A stretch of 64,000 nucleotides of DNA, from NCBI RefSeq assembly GCF_014621775.1, contig NZ_CP061204.1, positions 1,322,501-1,386,500 on the forward strand, given 5' to 3'. Shown piece after piece: positions 42,802 through 52,583 of this stretch. Under the pieces are notes generated by a model that ran no database searches, was not told the origin of the DNA, and saw only the letters and a list, made by a program, of their open reading frames with translations. This DNA is from Stenotrophomonas sp. 169. Lineage in GTDB: Bacteria; Pseudomonadota; Gammaproteobacteria; Xanthomonadales; Xanthomonadaceae. Both the position numbers and the translations under genes were made by a program. The number at the start of each line of letters is the position of its first letter. The stretch's first letter is position 1.

Positions 42802-42970
42802 GGACGTTCCATCCGGTTGTGTATGGAGAAGGGGCTATGATCCAGAGGTTGTTTCCGTTCCGTCAAATCCCAATCAATTACGTGGGATAGGGCAGGCTGG
42901 TTCATATCGTGAACGCATACGTTAACGGAACGTTGGTTAAAAGCTGGTGCGGTGCCCGCATGCGCGGCGC

Positions 42971-42998
42971 TGAACTTTTTCCGGGATTGGCAGTCTCA
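42971..42998 (+). promoter_or_regulatory. Sigma-E-type autoregulated promoter of rpoE
   Basis: TGAACTT (-35), 15 bp, then GTCTCA (-10) match the extracytoplasmic sigma-E consensus GGAACTT-N15-GTCTAA closely. It is 40 bp before the rpoE start and fits autoregulation of the operon. Confidence 0.75.
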
Positions 42999-43038
42999 TT
43001 GCCTGACGTCGGTTGGGCTGACAGGAGTGCGGTCCCGA

Positions 43039-43659
43039 ATGGCCGAGGTTGAAACACCACAGGAGCTGGACCTGGAACTGGTCCGGCGCGTGCAGCGCGG
43101 CGAGAGCGCGGCATTCGATGTGCTGGTGCGCAAGCATCAACACCGTGTCGTGTCGCTCGTGGGGCGCTACATCGCCGACTGGAGTGAATGCCAGGACGTC
43201 GCCCAGGACACGTTCATCCGCGCCTACCGTGCGATCAACAGTTTTCGTGGCGATGCCCAATTTTCGACCTGGTTACACAGGATTGCCGTGAATACAGCCA
43301 AGAACCACTTAGCCGCAAGCAACCGCCGTCCGCCCACCGATGACATCGAGATCGGGGATGCCGAACAGTTCGACTCGGGCACCCGTCTGCGCGATAACGA
43401 CACGCCCGAGCGCCAGCTGATGCGCCAGGAGCTGGAGAACACGGTCATGAAGGCGGTGTCCGCATTGCCGGAAGAACTGCGTCTGGCCATCACCCTGCGT
43501 GAGGTGGAGGGCCTGAGCTATGAAGACATCGCGCTGAAGATGGGGTGCCCGATCGGCACCGTACGTTCGCGGATATTTCGCGCCCGCGACGCCATCGATA
43601 TCCAGCTCCGGCCGTTGCTGGACGTTGGCAGCGCAACACGGGAGAAAAGCCGCGCATGA
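43039..43659 (+). CDS. rpoE: ECF sigma factor RpoE
   Basis: A 206-residue extracytoplasmic function sigma factor (ECF02/RpoE group). Region 2 spans about 25-95 (ECQDVAQDTFIRAYRAI, FSTWLHRIAVN) and region 4 about 135-190 (LPEELRLAITLREVEGLSYEDIA, GTVRSRIFRAR). It directs transcription of envelope-stress genes when released from RseA. The ATG at 43039 follows CAGGAG by 11 bp; a frame from 42952 exists but is not conserved. It overlaps rseA by four bases (ATGA), and mucD follows, so the three form an operon. Confidence 0.95.
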   Translation: MAEVETPQELDLELVRRVQRGESAAFDVLVRKHQHRVVSLVGRYIADWSECQDVAQDTFIRAYRAINSFRGDAQFSTWLHRIAVNTAKNHLAASNRRPPTDDIEIGDAEQFDSGTRLRDNDTPERQLMRQELENTVMKAVSALPEELRLAITLREVEGLSYEDIALKMGCPIGTVRSRIFRARDAIDIQLRPLLDVGSATREKSRA

Positions 43660-44512
43660 ACACGCATCAGCAACCGGTCGACAAGATCGACATGCATAAC
43701 CGGCAGCAGTTGTCTGCGCTGGTGGACGGCGAGCTGTCCTCCGACGAGGCGCGTTTCCTGCTGCGCCGCCTGCAGCACGATCCGGAGCTGCAGGCCTGCC
43801 AGGAGCGCTGGGCGCTGCTTGGCGATGCGCTGCGGGGACAGGCCGTTGCGCCGGCGCCTGCTGATTTCGCCGCACGGGTCAGTGCGGCGCTGGCCGCCGA
43901 GCCGGCACCGCAGGCTGAACCACGACGTGAGCTGCCGCGCGGCTGGATGCGCTGGGGTGGCGGTGCTGCACTGGCTGCCTCGGTGGCGGCCGTGGCGTTG
44001 TTCATGGGACGGCAGTCGCTGGATGCGCCGGACCCCCCCGTCGATGCGCCGACCCAGGTGATCGCCAGCCAGGCCGAGCTTGCCCCCCCGTGCAGGCGCC
44101 GTCGGGCGGCGATGCGACCGGTACGGGCAGCGAGGCCGCCGCGCTGGTGGCCAGCGTCCCAGCTGCCGCTGTCGCCGCAGCCAGCCGGCGCCACGACGCG
44201 GCCGCCCGCCGCGCCAGTGCGACCCGCAGCCAGCAGGTGGCACGTGCCGCGCAACGCGGCGACGTGTCGCAGACCGCCGTCGCCTCCCGCGAGCCGGCGT
44301 CGCTGCCGTCGTTGGCCGCGGCCAACCATCGCGACCTGTCCTTCGGCAATGTCGGGGCGTTGCAGGCACGGCCCTGGCCGCGCTCCAGCGTGGGCCCGGC
44401 AGCCGGTGGCGCACTCAATGCCAGCTACCCAGGCACCGCGCCCGGTGCCACGTTCTACCCCTTCGAACCGCGCCTGCAGGAAGAACTGCAGGTGCCGGGA
44501 CGGCGTGACTGA
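43656..44512 (+). CDS. rseA: RseA-type anti-sigma factor, frame interrupted at a C7 run
   Basis: The N-terminal cytoplasmic sigma-binding domain (RQQLSALVDGELSSDEARFLL) and a transmembrane helix (about residues 98-117, GGGAALAASVAAVALFMG) are intact. At 44083-44089 a run of seven C shifts the frame: the upstream frame then gives Arg-rich nonsense to 44576, while another frame starting with VQAPSGGDATG continues with a plausible periplasmic domain and ends at 44512 (ELQVPGRRD). One extra C restores a 285-residue protein. Either a true frameshift, a slippery-run phase variant, or a homopolymer sequencing error. If real, the periplasmic domain that receives RseB and DegS signals is replaced, but sigma binding could persist. 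It overlaps rpoE by ATGA. Confidence 0.8.
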
Positions 44513-44593
44513 TCGCGCCGTCCCCCTCGCGCCTGCCACCTCGGCAGGTGCGTTTCCCCGTATTCCGTTGATCTGACCGGAGGTTGTAATCCG

Positions 44594-46159
44594 ATGATGC
44601 CGCTCACCCGTTCGTTCCGTACCCAGGCACTGGGCCTGTTGGCCATGACCCTGCCGCTGGCCGCCTGCGCGCAATCGCCGTCGCCGCTGGCGCAGGAGGC
44701 CGCTGCGCAGACTGCCGCCGCCGCGCCGCGCGCACCGGCGCAGCCGCTGGTGACCGGACTGCCTGACTTCACCAACCTGGTGGAGCAGGTCGGGCCGGGT
44801 GTGGTCAACATCGAAACCACCATCGTGCGCAGCAACCGCCAGGCCCGCGGCGGCGGTGCCGGCCCGAGCCAGGACGAGATTCCGGAAATCTTCCGCCGCT
44901 TCTTCGGGCCGGAGTTCGGCATGCCCGGTCCGGGCGGCCCCGGTGGTCCCGGTGGTGATCAGGACGGCGGTCCCAGCATCAAGGGCCGCGGCATGGGTTC
45001 GGGCTTCATCATTTCCGCTGATGGCTACGTGCTGACCAACCACCACGTGGTGGCCGATGCGGCCGAGGTGAAGGTCAAGCTGGGCGACAGCCGTGAGTTC
45101 ACCGCCAAGGTGGTGGGCAGCGACCAGCAGTACGACGTGGCCTTGCTGAAGATCGACGCCAAGGGCTTGCCCACGGTGCGCGTGGGTGATTCCAATTCGC
45201 TCAAGCCCGGACAGTGGGTTGTCGCGATCGGCTCGCCGTTCGGTCTGGATCACTCGGTCACCGCCGGCGTGGTCAGCGCGGTCGGTCGCAGCACCGGCGG
45301 CGCCGAACAGCGCTACGTGCCGTTCATCCAGACTGATGTCGCGATCAACCAGGGTAATTCGGGCGGCCCGCTGCTCAATACCCGTGGCGAGGTCGTCGGC
45401 ATCAACTCGCAGATCTTCTCCGCCTCTGGCGGCTACATGGGCATCAGCTTCGCGATCCCGATCGACCTTGCCATGGGGGCCGTCGAGCAGATCAAGAAGA
45501 CCGGCCGGGTCAGCCGCGGTCAGCTGGGTGCGGTGGTACAGCAGATCGATTCGTTGAATGCGCAGGCCTTGGGGCTGCCGGACAGCCGGGGCGCGCTGGT
45601 CAACGAGATCGTGGTCGGCAGCGCAGCGGCCAAGGCCGGTGTCCAGGTCGGTGACGTGATCCGCTCGGTGAATGGCAGTGCGGTCAACTCGTTCAGTGAC
45701 CTGCCGCCGCTGATCGGTGCGCTGCCCCCGGGCAGCAAGGTACGCATCGGGCTGGTCCGCGATGGCAAGGAGCGTGAGCTCAGTGCCACCCTGACCGAGC
45801 TGGCAGAAGATGCGCAGGCGGCGGCCAATCGCCCGTCAGCGGCCAATGACGCCGCCGCACCGCAGGCCGGTGCCAATGCCCTGCTGGGCCTGGACGTGGC
45901 CGACCTGACCGCCCCGCAGCGCACGCAGTTGGGCCTGGAAGCAGGCGAAGGCGTGCGCGTGACCCGGGTCAACGGGCAGGCAGCGCGCGATGCGCGGCTG
46001 TCGCCGGGGATGGTGATCCTGCAGGTCGGGCGCACCTCGGTGGGCAGTGTGGATGCCTTGAACCGCGCGCTGGCGGGGTACAAGAAAGGTGACGTGGTCA
46101 TGCTGCTGGTGCGCAGCGGCGGCAACAGCGCCTTCGTGGCCGTGAAGATCGGCAGCTGA
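44594..46159 (+). CDS. mucD: Periplasmic HtrA-type serine protease MucD/DegP
   Basis: A 521-residue Do-like protease. The catalytic triad is seen in NHHVV (His), YDVALLKI (Asp) and QGNSGGPL (Ser256). Two PDZ domains follow (about 300-400 and 430-515). The N-terminus ends in a lipobox-like LAAC, which would lipidate Cys25; most DegP proteins are soluble, so this one may be membrane-tethered. A Gly/Pro-rich LA loop (GPGGPGGPGGDQ) lies near 115-125. It degrades misfolded envelope proteins, and as third gene of the rpoE operon closes a feedback loop. A SMAG repeat follows the stop. Confidence 0.94.
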   Translation: MMPLTRSFRTQALGLLAMTLPLAACAQSPSPLAQEAAAQTAAAAPRAPAQPLVTGLPDFTNLVEQVGPGVVNIETTIVRSNRQARGGGAGPSQDEIPEIFRRFFGPEFGMPGPGGPGGPGGDQDGGPSIKGRGMGSGFIISADGYVLTNHHVVADAAEVKVKLGDSREFTAKVVGSDQQYDVALLKIDAKGLPTVRVGDSNSLKPGQWVVAIGSPFGLDHSVTAGVVSAVGRSTGGAEQRYVPFIQTDVAINQGNSGGPLLNTRGEVVGINSQIFSASGGYMGISFAIPIDLAMGAVEQIKKTGRVSRGQLGAVVQQIDSLNAQALGLPDSRGALVNEIVVGSAAAKAGVQVGDVIRSVNGSAVNSFSDLPPLIGALPPGSKVRIGLVRDGKERELSATLTELAEDAQAAANRPSAANDAAAPQAGANALLGLDVADLTAPQRTQLGLEAGEGVRVTRVNGQAARDARLSPGMVILQVGRTSVGSVDALNRALAGYKKGDVVMLLVRSGGNSAFVAVKIGS

Positions 46160-46184
46160 CCCGGTCACGGGTCACGAGTCCTGG

Positions 46185-46206
46185 GTAGCGCCGAGCCATG
46201 CTCGGC
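46185..46206 (+). repeat. SMAG element (GAGCCATGCTC subtype)
   Basis: A single GTAG-headed copy between mucD and lepA, followed by the common trailing sequence GAGCGCAGCGGCA. Confidence 0.88.
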
Positions 46207-46321
46207 GAGCGCAGCGGCATGACGCGTCACGCACCAGGGGAGGTCACCATCCACCGGGGACCCCCTTCCCGTGCGATAATCCAACGTTACCCTGACGACG
46301 CCCGGCGCCGCCGCCACCTCT

Positions 46322-48127
46322 ATGTCCTCTGATTCGATGCGGAACATCCGCAATTTCTCCATCATCGCCCACGTCGACCATGGCAAGTCCACGCTGGCGG
46401 ACCGCATCATCCAGCTGTGTGGCGGCCTGCAGGCCCGCGAGATGGAAGCGCAGGTGCTCGATTCGAATCCGATCGAGCGCGAGCGCGGCATCACCATCAA
46501 GGCGCAATCGGTGTCCTTGCCGTACGTGGCCGTGGATGGACAGACCTACCATCTGAACTTCATCGATACGCCCGGGCACGTGGACTTCTCCTATGAAGTC
46601 AGCCGCTCTCTGGCGGCATGCGAAGGCGCGTTGCTGGTCGTGGATGCGGCCCAGGGCGTGGAAGCGCAGTCCGTCGCCAACTGCTACACCGCGGTGGAGC
46701 AGGGCCTGGAAGTGGTGCCGGTGATCAACAAGATCGACCTGCCCACCGCCGATATCGAGCGCGCCAAGGCGGAAATCGAAGCGGTGATCGGCATCGACGC
46801 GGAAGACGCCGTCGCTGTCAGCGCCAAGACCGGGTTGAACGTGCGCGACGTGCTGGAAGCCATCGTCAAGCGCATTCCGCCGCCGGTGCCGCGCGATACC
46901 GACAAGCTGCAGGCGCTGATCATCGATTCCTGGTTCGACAACTACCTTGGCGTGGTATCGCTGGTACGCGTCATGCAGGGCGAGATCAAAGCCGGTGACA
47001 AGCTGCAGGTGATGTCCACCGGCCGTAACCACCAGGTCGACAACGTCGGCGTGTTCACCCCCAAGCGCAAAGTGCTGGCCAAGCTCGGCGCGGGTGAAGT
47101 GGGCTGGGTAACGGCGAGCATCAAGGACGTGCACGGTGCACCGGTGGGTGACACCCTGACCCTGGCGTCGGATCCGGCGGCCAAGCCGCTGCCGGGCTTC
47201 CAGGAAATGCAGCCGCGCGTGTTCGCCGGCCTGTTCCCGGTGGATGCCGAAGATTATCCGGACCTGCGCGAAGCGCTGGACAAGCTGCGCCTGAACGATG
47301 CCGCGCTGCGCTTCGAGCCGGAAAGCTCCGAAGCCATGGGCTTCGGCTTCCGATGCGGCTTCCTCGGCATGCTGCACATGGAAATCGTGCAGGAGCGCCT
47401 GGAGCGCGAATACAACCTGGATCTGATCAGCACCGCGCCGACCGTGGTGTATGAAGTGCTGAAGACCGATGGCAGCATCGTCAACATGGACAATCCGGCC
47501 AAACTGCCGCCGGTGAACCAGGTGATGGAAGTGCGCGAGCCTATCATCCGCGCGAACATCCTCACCCCCGAGGAATACATCGGCAGCATCATCAAGCTGT
47601 GCGAAGAAAAGCGCGGCAGCCAGTTGGGCATCAATTACCTCGGCAGCCAGGTGCAGATCAGCTATGAGCTGCCGATGGCCGAAGTGGTGCTGGACTTCTT
47701 CGACAAGTTGAAATCCGTCAGCCGCGGCTACGCATCGCTGGACTACGCCTTCGTGCGTTTCGACGCCGGCCCGTTCGTGCGCGTGGATGTGTTGATCAAC
47801 GGCGACAAGGTCGATGCCCTGTCGCTTATTGTCCACCGGTCGCACTCCGATCGCCGTGGCCGCGAGCTGTGCGACAAGATGAAAGAGCTGATTCCCCGGC
47901 AGATGTTCGACGTGGCCATCCAGGCCGCGATCGGCGCGCAGGTGATTGCCCGCACCACCGTCAAGGCCATGCGCAAGAACGTTCTTGCGAAGTGCTACGG
48001 CGGTGACGTGTCGCGCAAGAAGAAGCTGCTGGAGAAGCAGAAGGAAGGCAAGAAGCGCATGAAGCAGGTCGGCCGCGTGGAGATTCCGCAGGAAGCCTTC
48101 CTCGCCGTGCTGCAGATGGACAAGTAA
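46322..48127 (+). CDS. lepA: Elongation factor 4 (LepA)
   Basis: A 601-residue translational GTPase. G1 is [10 protein letters not shown]3 DTPGHVDF and G4 NKID; the LepA-specific C-terminal domain is complete (to MDK). Length is normal (E. coli 599). It promotes correct ribosome assembly or back-translocation. An extended -10-like TGCGATAAT sits at 46272-46280, about 42 bp before the ATG. It heads the lepA-lepB-DUF4845-rnc-era-recO string. Confidence 0.98.
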   Translation: MSSDSMRNIRNFSIIAHVDHGKSTLADRIIQLCGGLQAREMEAQVLDSNPIERERGITIKAQSVSLPYVAVDGQTYHLNFIDTPGHVDFSYEVSRSLAACEGALLVVDAAQGVEAQSVANCYTAVEQGLEVVPVINKIDLPTADIERAKAEIEAVIGIDAEDAVAVSAKTGLNVRDVLEAIVKRIPPPVPRDTDKLQALIIDSWFDNYLGVVSLVRVMQGEIKAGDKLQVMSTGRNHQVDNVGVFTPKRKVLAKLGAGEVGWVTASIKDVHGAPVGDTLTLASDPAAKPLPGFQEMQPRVFAGLFPVDAEDYPDLREALDKLRLNDAALRFEPESSEAMGFGFRCGFLGMLHMEIVQERLEREYNLDLISTAPTVVYEVLKTDGSIVNMDNPAKLPPVNQVMEVREPIIRANILTPEEYIGSIIKLCEEKRGSQLGINYLGSQVQISYELPMAEVVLDFFDKLKSVSRGYASLDYAFVRFDAGPFVRVDVLINGDKVDALSLIVHRSHSDRRGRELCDKMKELIPRQMFDVAIQAAIGAQVIARTTVKAMRKNVLAKCYGGDVSRKKKLLEKQKEGKKRMKQVGRVEIPQEAFLAVLQMDK

Positions 48128-48195
48128 GGTAGCGTTTGGCCCCCCTGGCCCGGGGTAGGGCCGCCCTGCCTTCGATACGTTGCTAAGGACCCTGA

Positions 48196-48990
48196 ATGAA
48201 AGCGTTTGAGTTCCTCCTGGTTGCCCTGACCCTGGCCTCCGGCTTGATCCTGCTGGCTGACAAACTGTACTTCGCCCGTCGTCGCGCCCGTCGCGCCGGC
48301 CTGCTGGACAGCGAGCCGGCGCTGGTGGACTACTCGCGGGCCTTCTTCCCGGTGCTGGCCATCGTGCTGGTGGTGCGCAGCTTCATCGCCGAGCCGTACA
48401 AGATCCCATCCAGCTCGATGATGCCCAACCTGCTGATCGGCGATTTCATCCTGGTCAACAAGTTCGCCTATGGCCTGCGCCTGCCGCTGACCAACACCAA
48501 GTTCATCCCGGTGGGCGAGCCGTCGCGCGGTGATGTCGTGGTGTTCCATTTCCCCGGCCACAACGACCAGGATCCGGCGAAGGGCGAGAACTTCATCAAG
48601 CGTGTGATCGGTGTACCGGGCGACGAGATCCGCTTCGAAGGCAACGCGCTGACCCTCAACGGCCAGCCGGTGAAGTACGAAGACAAGGGCCTGTACGCCG
48701 GCCATCGCGGCCACGGCGAAGGCGCCAGCCTGCTGGTGGAAGAGTTGCCGGGCCGCACCCATACCGTGCTGGAGACGGCGTATCCTGCCGGGCAGGGGGA
48801 ATGGACCGTTCCGGCGGGCCAGTACCTGGTGATGGGCGACAACCGTGACAACAGTGACGACGGCCGCTTCTGGGGCCTGCTGCCTGAGCAGAACCTGCGC
48901 GGCAAGGCATTCCTGATCTGGCTGAACTGCTCGGGCTGGTTCTGCAAGGACGGTTTCGAGCCGTCGCGGATCGGTTCGGGCGTCAATTGA
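48196..48990 (+). CDS. lepB: Signal peptidase I
   Basis: A 264-residue inner-membrane protease that removes signal peptides. Two N-terminal helices (about 3-22 and 49-65) precede the periplasmic domain. The catalytic Ser is in PSSSMMPNLLIGDF and the Lys in FIKRVIGVPGD; MGDNRDNSDD is box E. Length is a little below E. coli LepB (324). The gap to lepA is 68 bp and to the next gene 29 bp. Confidence 0.96.
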   Translation: MKAFEFLLVALTLASGLILLADKLYFARRRARRAGLLDSEPALVDYSRAFFPVLAIVLVVRSFIAEPYKIPSSSMMPNLLIGDFILVNKFAYGLRLPLTNTKFIPVGEPSRGDVVVFHFPGHNDQDPAKGENFIKRVIGVPGDEIRFEGNALTLNGQPVKYEDKGLYAGHRGHGEGASLLVEELPGRTHTVLETAYPAGQGEWTVPAGQYLVMGDNRDNSDDGRFWGLLPEQNLRGKAFLIWLNCSGWFCKDGFEPSRIGSGVN

Positions 48991-49019
48991 TTCATCCACG
49001 CGTATCTGGGGAGAACGCA

Positions 49020-49403
49020 ATGAACAACATGAAAGCGCAGCGCGGCCTGACCTTGACCTCCTTCCTGGTGGTCCTGATCGTGGTGGGGTTCTTCTTGTAC
49101 GTCGGGATGAAGCTGTTCCCGATGTACCAGGAAAACTATGCCGTGCGCTCGGCGATGAAGAGCCTGGCCAAGGAGCCGGGCATCGGGACGATGCAGCCGG
49201 CCAACATCCAGTCGCTGTTCTTCAAGCGCCTGTACATCAATTACTCCGACAACGTGAAGCCTGCCAACGTGAAGTTCGACCGCAAGAACAACGGTTGGAC
49301 CCTGCGTGTGAACTATGAAGTGCGGCGCCCGTTGATCGGCAACCTCGACGTCGTCGGCAAGTTCGACGCCAGCCAGGACCTTACCCGTAGCGGTGTCGAA
49401 TAA
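49020..49403 (+). CDS. DUF4845 membrane-anchored protein
   Basis: A 127-residue protein with a prepilin-like basic start ([20 protein letters not shown]) and one transmembrane helix (about 10-30). DUF4845 proteins are conserved between lepB and rnc in gamma- and beta-proteobacteria; their role is unknown, though the GLTL helix start resembles a pseudopilin. GGGGAG precedes the ATG at 49020. It overlaps rnc by 11 bp. Confidence 0.88.
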   Translation: MNNMKAQRGLTLTSFLVVLIVVGFFLYVGMKLFPMYQENYAVRSAMKSLAKEPGIGTMQPANIQSLFFKRLYINYSDNVKPANVKFDRKNNGWTLRVNYEVRRPLIGNLDVVGKFDASQDLTRSGVE

Positions 49404-50076
49404 AACTTTCCAACGTGGTGATCTGATCGGTCACCCTTTCGCCACGCCGGACCTGCTCGTGCAGGCCCTGCGGCACCGCTCTGCGGGTGTGCCACACAAC
49501 GAACGGCTGGAGTTCCTCGGCGACAGCATCGTCAACATGCTGGTGGCCCAGGCCTTATACGAACGCTGGCCGAAGGCCGACGAAGGGGCGCTGACACGCG
49601 GCCGTGCCGAGCTGGTGCGCGAAGGTGCGCTCGCCGAACGCGCGCGCGAACTGATGCTGGGCGACCGGCTGACGCTGGGCGCCGGTGAAATGAAGACCGG
49701 TGGTCATCGCCGTGATTCGATCCTTGCCGATGCGTTTGAAGCCGTGGTGGCCGCGATTTACCTGGATGCCGGCTTCGATGCCTGCCGTGCCCGTGTGCTG
49801 CCCTGGTTCGACGCCGCCATGGATGCGCTGCCGGCGACCGGAAAGCCCGGCAAAGATCCCAAGACCCGCCTGCAGGAATGGCTGCAGGGCCGACAGAAGG
49901 CGTTGCCGCAGTACGAACTGGTGTCAGAATCCGGTGACGACCACGCCAAGACCTTCCAGGTACGCTGCATCTTGACCGAACCAACCGTCAGCACCGAGGG
50001 CGAAGGCTCCTCGCGGCGATTGGCAGAACAACAGGCGGCCGCGGCCGCGTTAGACCTATTGGTGGATTCAAAGTGA
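49393..50076 (+). CDS. rnc: Ribonuclease III
   Basis: A 227-residue double-stranded-RNA endonuclease for rRNA and mRNA processing. The RNase III signature [15 protein letters not shown], the metal-binding acidic residues of [13 protein letters not shown] and a C-terminal dsRNA-binding domain (about 155-225) are present. The start is a GTG at 49393, inside the end of the preceding gene, and the end overlaps era by four bases (GTGA), so translation is coupled. Confidence 0.97.
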   Translation: MSNKTFQRGDLIGHPFATPDLLVQALRHRSAGVPHNERLEFLGDSIVNMLVAQALYERWPKADEGALTRGRAELVREGALAERARELMLGDRLTLGAGEMKTGGHRRDSILADAFEAVVAAIYLDAGFDACRARVLPWFDAAMDALPATGKPGKDPKTRLQEWLQGRQKALPQYELVSESGDDHAKTFQVRCILTEPTVSTEGEGSSRRLAEQQAAAAALDLLVDSK

Positions 50077-50969
50077 GCGAACAAACGCCCCATCGTTGCG
50101 GCAGCGTTGCCGTCATCGGCCGCCCCAACGTGGGCAAATCGACCCTGACCAATGCGTTGGTCGGGGCCAAGGTGAGTATCGTCTCGAACCGGCCGCAGAC
50201 CACGCGGCACCGGCTGCTGGGCATCGCCACGTATCCGCAGGGCCAGTTGGTGCTGGTGGATACCCCCGGCCTGCACAAGGTGCAGAAGCGGGCGATGAAC
50301 CGGGTCATGAACCGTGCCGCGCGCGGTTCGCTGGAGGGCGTGGACGCCGGGCTGCTGGTGATCGAGGCCGGTCGCTGGGACGAAGAAGACGCCATGGCCT
50401 TCAAGGTACTGCGTGATTCGGGCATCCCGGTGGTGCTGGTGGTCAACAAGGTCGACCGCCTGAAGGAAAAGGCGGCGCTGCTGCCGTTCCTGCAGCAGGT
50501 GACCGAGGGGCGCGAGTTTTCCTCTGTCCATCCGATTTCGGCGCAGAAGCGCAACGGGCTGGAAGCACTGGTGCACGACGTGCTCGCGCTGATGCCGGAA
50601 GCGCCGCCGATGTTTGGCGAGGATGAAATCACCGACCGCAGCCAGCGCTTCCTGGCCGGCGAACTGGTGCGTGAGCAGCTGATGCGCCAGCTGGGCGAAG
50701 AGCTGCCCTATGCCACCACGGTGGAAATCGAACGCTTCACCGAAGACGGCAACCTGCTGCGCATCGGTGCGGTGATCTGGGTCGAGCGCGAAGGCCAGAA
50801 GGCCATCGTGATCGGCAAGGGCGGTACCCGCCTGAAAGAGATCGGTGCCAAGTCGCGCCTGCAGATGGAGCGCTTGTTCGGTGCCAAGGTATTCCTGGAG
50901 ACCTGGGTACGCGTGCGCGAAGGCTGGTCGGACGACGAGGCCGCGTTGAAGGCCTTCGGTTACGAGTAA
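50073..50969 (+). CDS. era: GTPase Era
   Basis: A 298-residue GTPase for 16S rRNA maturation and 30S assembly. G1 is [10 protein letters not shown]3 DTPGLHK and G4 NKVD; the C-terminal KH domain contains [13 protein letters not shown]. The start is a GTG overlapping the rnc stop by four bases. Length matches E. coli Era (301). Confidence 0.98.
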   Translation: MSEQTPHRCGSVAVIGRPNVGKSTLTNALVGAKVSIVSNRPQTTRHRLLGIATYPQGQLVLVDTPGLHKVQKRAMNRVMNRAARGSLEGVDAGLLVIEAGRWDEEDAMAFKVLRDSGIPVVLVVNKVDRLKEKAALLPFLQQVTEGREFSSVHPISAQKRNGLEALVHDVLALMPEAPPMFGEDEITDRSQRFLAGELVREQLMRQLGEELPYATTVEIERFTEDGNLLRIGAVIWVEREGQKAIVIGKGGTRLKEIGAKSRLQMERLFGAKVFLETWVRVREGWSDDEAALKAFGYE

Positions 50970-50989
50970 GCGGCGGAGCGCCCGGGTCG

Positions 50990-51712
50990 ATGCTCATCGC
51001 AGCCGAGCCGGGCTTTGTCCTGCATGCGCGGGCTTACCGCGAGACCAGCCTGCTGGTGGATGTACTGACCGCTACGCATGGTCGGCTGGGGCTGTTGGCA
51101 CGTGGCGTGTCGAGTGCGAAAGGGCAGGTGCTGCGCGCCGCCCTGCAGCCGCTGCAGTGGATACGCTTCGATGCCGTGCAGCGGGGTGAGCTGGCGCAGC
51201 TGCGCGCAGCGGAAGCGCTGGATGCCGCACCTCGCCTGGCCGGGCACACCATGCTGGCCGGCTTCTATGTGGGTGAACTGGTGATGCGGCTGGCGCCCCG
51301 CAACGATGCCGTGCCCGATCTGTACCGGGCCTACGGTGAAGTGCGGGCGAGGCTGGGACTGGAGCTCTCGCTGGCATGGAGCCTGCGCCGGTTCGAGCGT
51401 GATCTGTTGGAATCGCTGGGTGTTGGATTCGACCTGGCCTGCGCGGACGACGGTGTCGCGCTGGATCCTGCGGCGCGCTATGAGCTGGATCCGCAGGACG
51501 GGCCGCGTCGCCTGCTCAGCGAGCGCGACGGGCAGGGGCGGCGGGGTACCGCGACCGGAGCGGCGCTGCTGGCGCTGGGCCGCGACAAAGAACCCGCCGC
51601 TGACGACCTGGCCAGCCTGCGGCTGCCGATGCGCACCGTGCTGGCCCACCACCTGGGGGGCCGCGGGCTGAAATCCTGGGAGATGCTGGACGACCTGGCG
51701 CGCCGGCGCTAG
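50990..51712 (+). CDS. recO: DNA repair protein RecO
   Basis: A 240-residue recombination mediator of the RecFOR pathway that loads RecA onto SSB-coated DNA. The OB-fold N-terminus ([30 protein letters not shown]) and helical C-terminal half are typical. No zinc-binding Cys cluster is seen, as usual in gamma-proteobacterial RecO. It follows era by 20 bp at the end of the operon. Confidence 0.95.
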   Translation: MLIAAEPGFVLHARAYRETSLLVDVLTATHGRLGLLARGVSSAKGQVLRAALQPLQWIRFDAVQRGELAQLRAAEALDAAPRLAGHTMLAGFYVGELVMRLAPRNDAVPDLYRAYGEVRARLGLELSLAWSLRRFERDLLESLGVGFDLACADDGVALDPAARYELDPQDGPRRLLSERDGQGRRGTATGAALLALGRDKEPAADDLASLRLPMRTVLAHHLGGRGLKSWEMLDDLARRR

Positions 51713-51722
51713 GCCCGCACTT

Positions 51723-52457
51723 TCAGTGCAGCAATGCCGCGACCGCGTCGCGGAACCCCGCCTGCGCCTGGTGCGAGGCCGGCATCTGGTGCAGGGTGCG
51801 CACCGCACGGCTCAGCCGCGCCGCGCCGACAAAGCCGCAGCTGGCCTGCAGGCGATGCAGCTGATTGCGCAGCGCCGGCTCGTCATGACGGTCCACGGCC
51901 ATGTCCACCGCATCGCGCACACTGGGCAGTTCGGCCAGGAACAGCTCGCGCAGGGCAACCAGATGGGTCCGCTGGCCGTTCAGCGCGGCCAGTGCCGTGA
52001 TTTCATCCCAGTCCTGCGCTTCGTTGAGCACTAGGCCCGTCGATACCATCGGTGTCGTTCGATACGCGGCGCCGCGCCCCAGGCTGCGGCGCACCACCTT
52101 CAGCAGGTCTTCGCGACCCAGCGGCTTGACCAGCACCTCGCTGAAGCCCGCTTCGCGCAGGCGCACATGCAGGCGGGAGTCGCGGTCTGCGGTGTGGGCC
52201 AGCGCCGGTGTATCGGGGTGCAGCGGATGCAGGCGTTGCAGCAGCTCGCTGCCGTGCCCATCGGGCAGATTGGCATCGATCAGCCACAGGTCATACCGGC
52301 ATTGCTGCACGCAGGCCGTCGCCGCGCGCAGGGAATCGGCGGTGTCCACGTCGGCCGGCAGGGTTTCCAGTGCGGCTTTCAGGAACCCGCAGGTAATGAT
52401 GTCGTCCTCGACCAGCAGGAAACGGGGGCGCGGTGACCGCGACGGGCTCGTCTGCAT
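51723..52457 (-). CDS. Response regulator with receiver and HPt domains
   Basis: A 244-residue protein: receiver domain (about 10-130; acidic LVEDD, phospho-acceptor Asp in LWLIDANLPDG, Lys in VKPLG), then a histidine phosphotransfer domain (about 150-240) with its His in LHRLQASCGFVG. There is no DNA-binding or enzymatic output, so it likely shuttles phosphate within a phosphorelay. A hybrid kinase is 46 kb away at 2346-5231, but no link is shown. The start at 52457 follows GGAGG by 8 bp; a longer frame reads antisense through rlmD and is not real. It is convergent with recO by only 10 bp. Confidence 0.82.
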   Translation of the reverse strand: MQTSPSRSPRPRFLLVEDDIITCGFLKAALETLPADVDTADSLRAATACVQQCRYDLWLIDANLPDGHGSELLQRLHPLHPDTPALAHTADRDSRLHVRLREAGFSEVLVKPLGREDLLKVVRRSLGRGAAYRTTPMVSTGLVLNEAQDWDEITALAALNGQRTHLVALRELFLAELPSVRDAVDMAVDRHDEPALRNQLHRLQASCGFVGAARLSRAVRTLHQMPASHQAQAGFRDAVAALLH

Positions 52458-52583
52458 AAGTGCTGCCTCCATGTCAGCTATGCGCATATTAAACGCCGCG
52501 GGCCACCATGCAAGCGCGAAGAGGCGGTCGCGTGCCCTATCTGAGACAATACGCGCCCTTTTTCTCACGCAGCCCTCCGCCAC

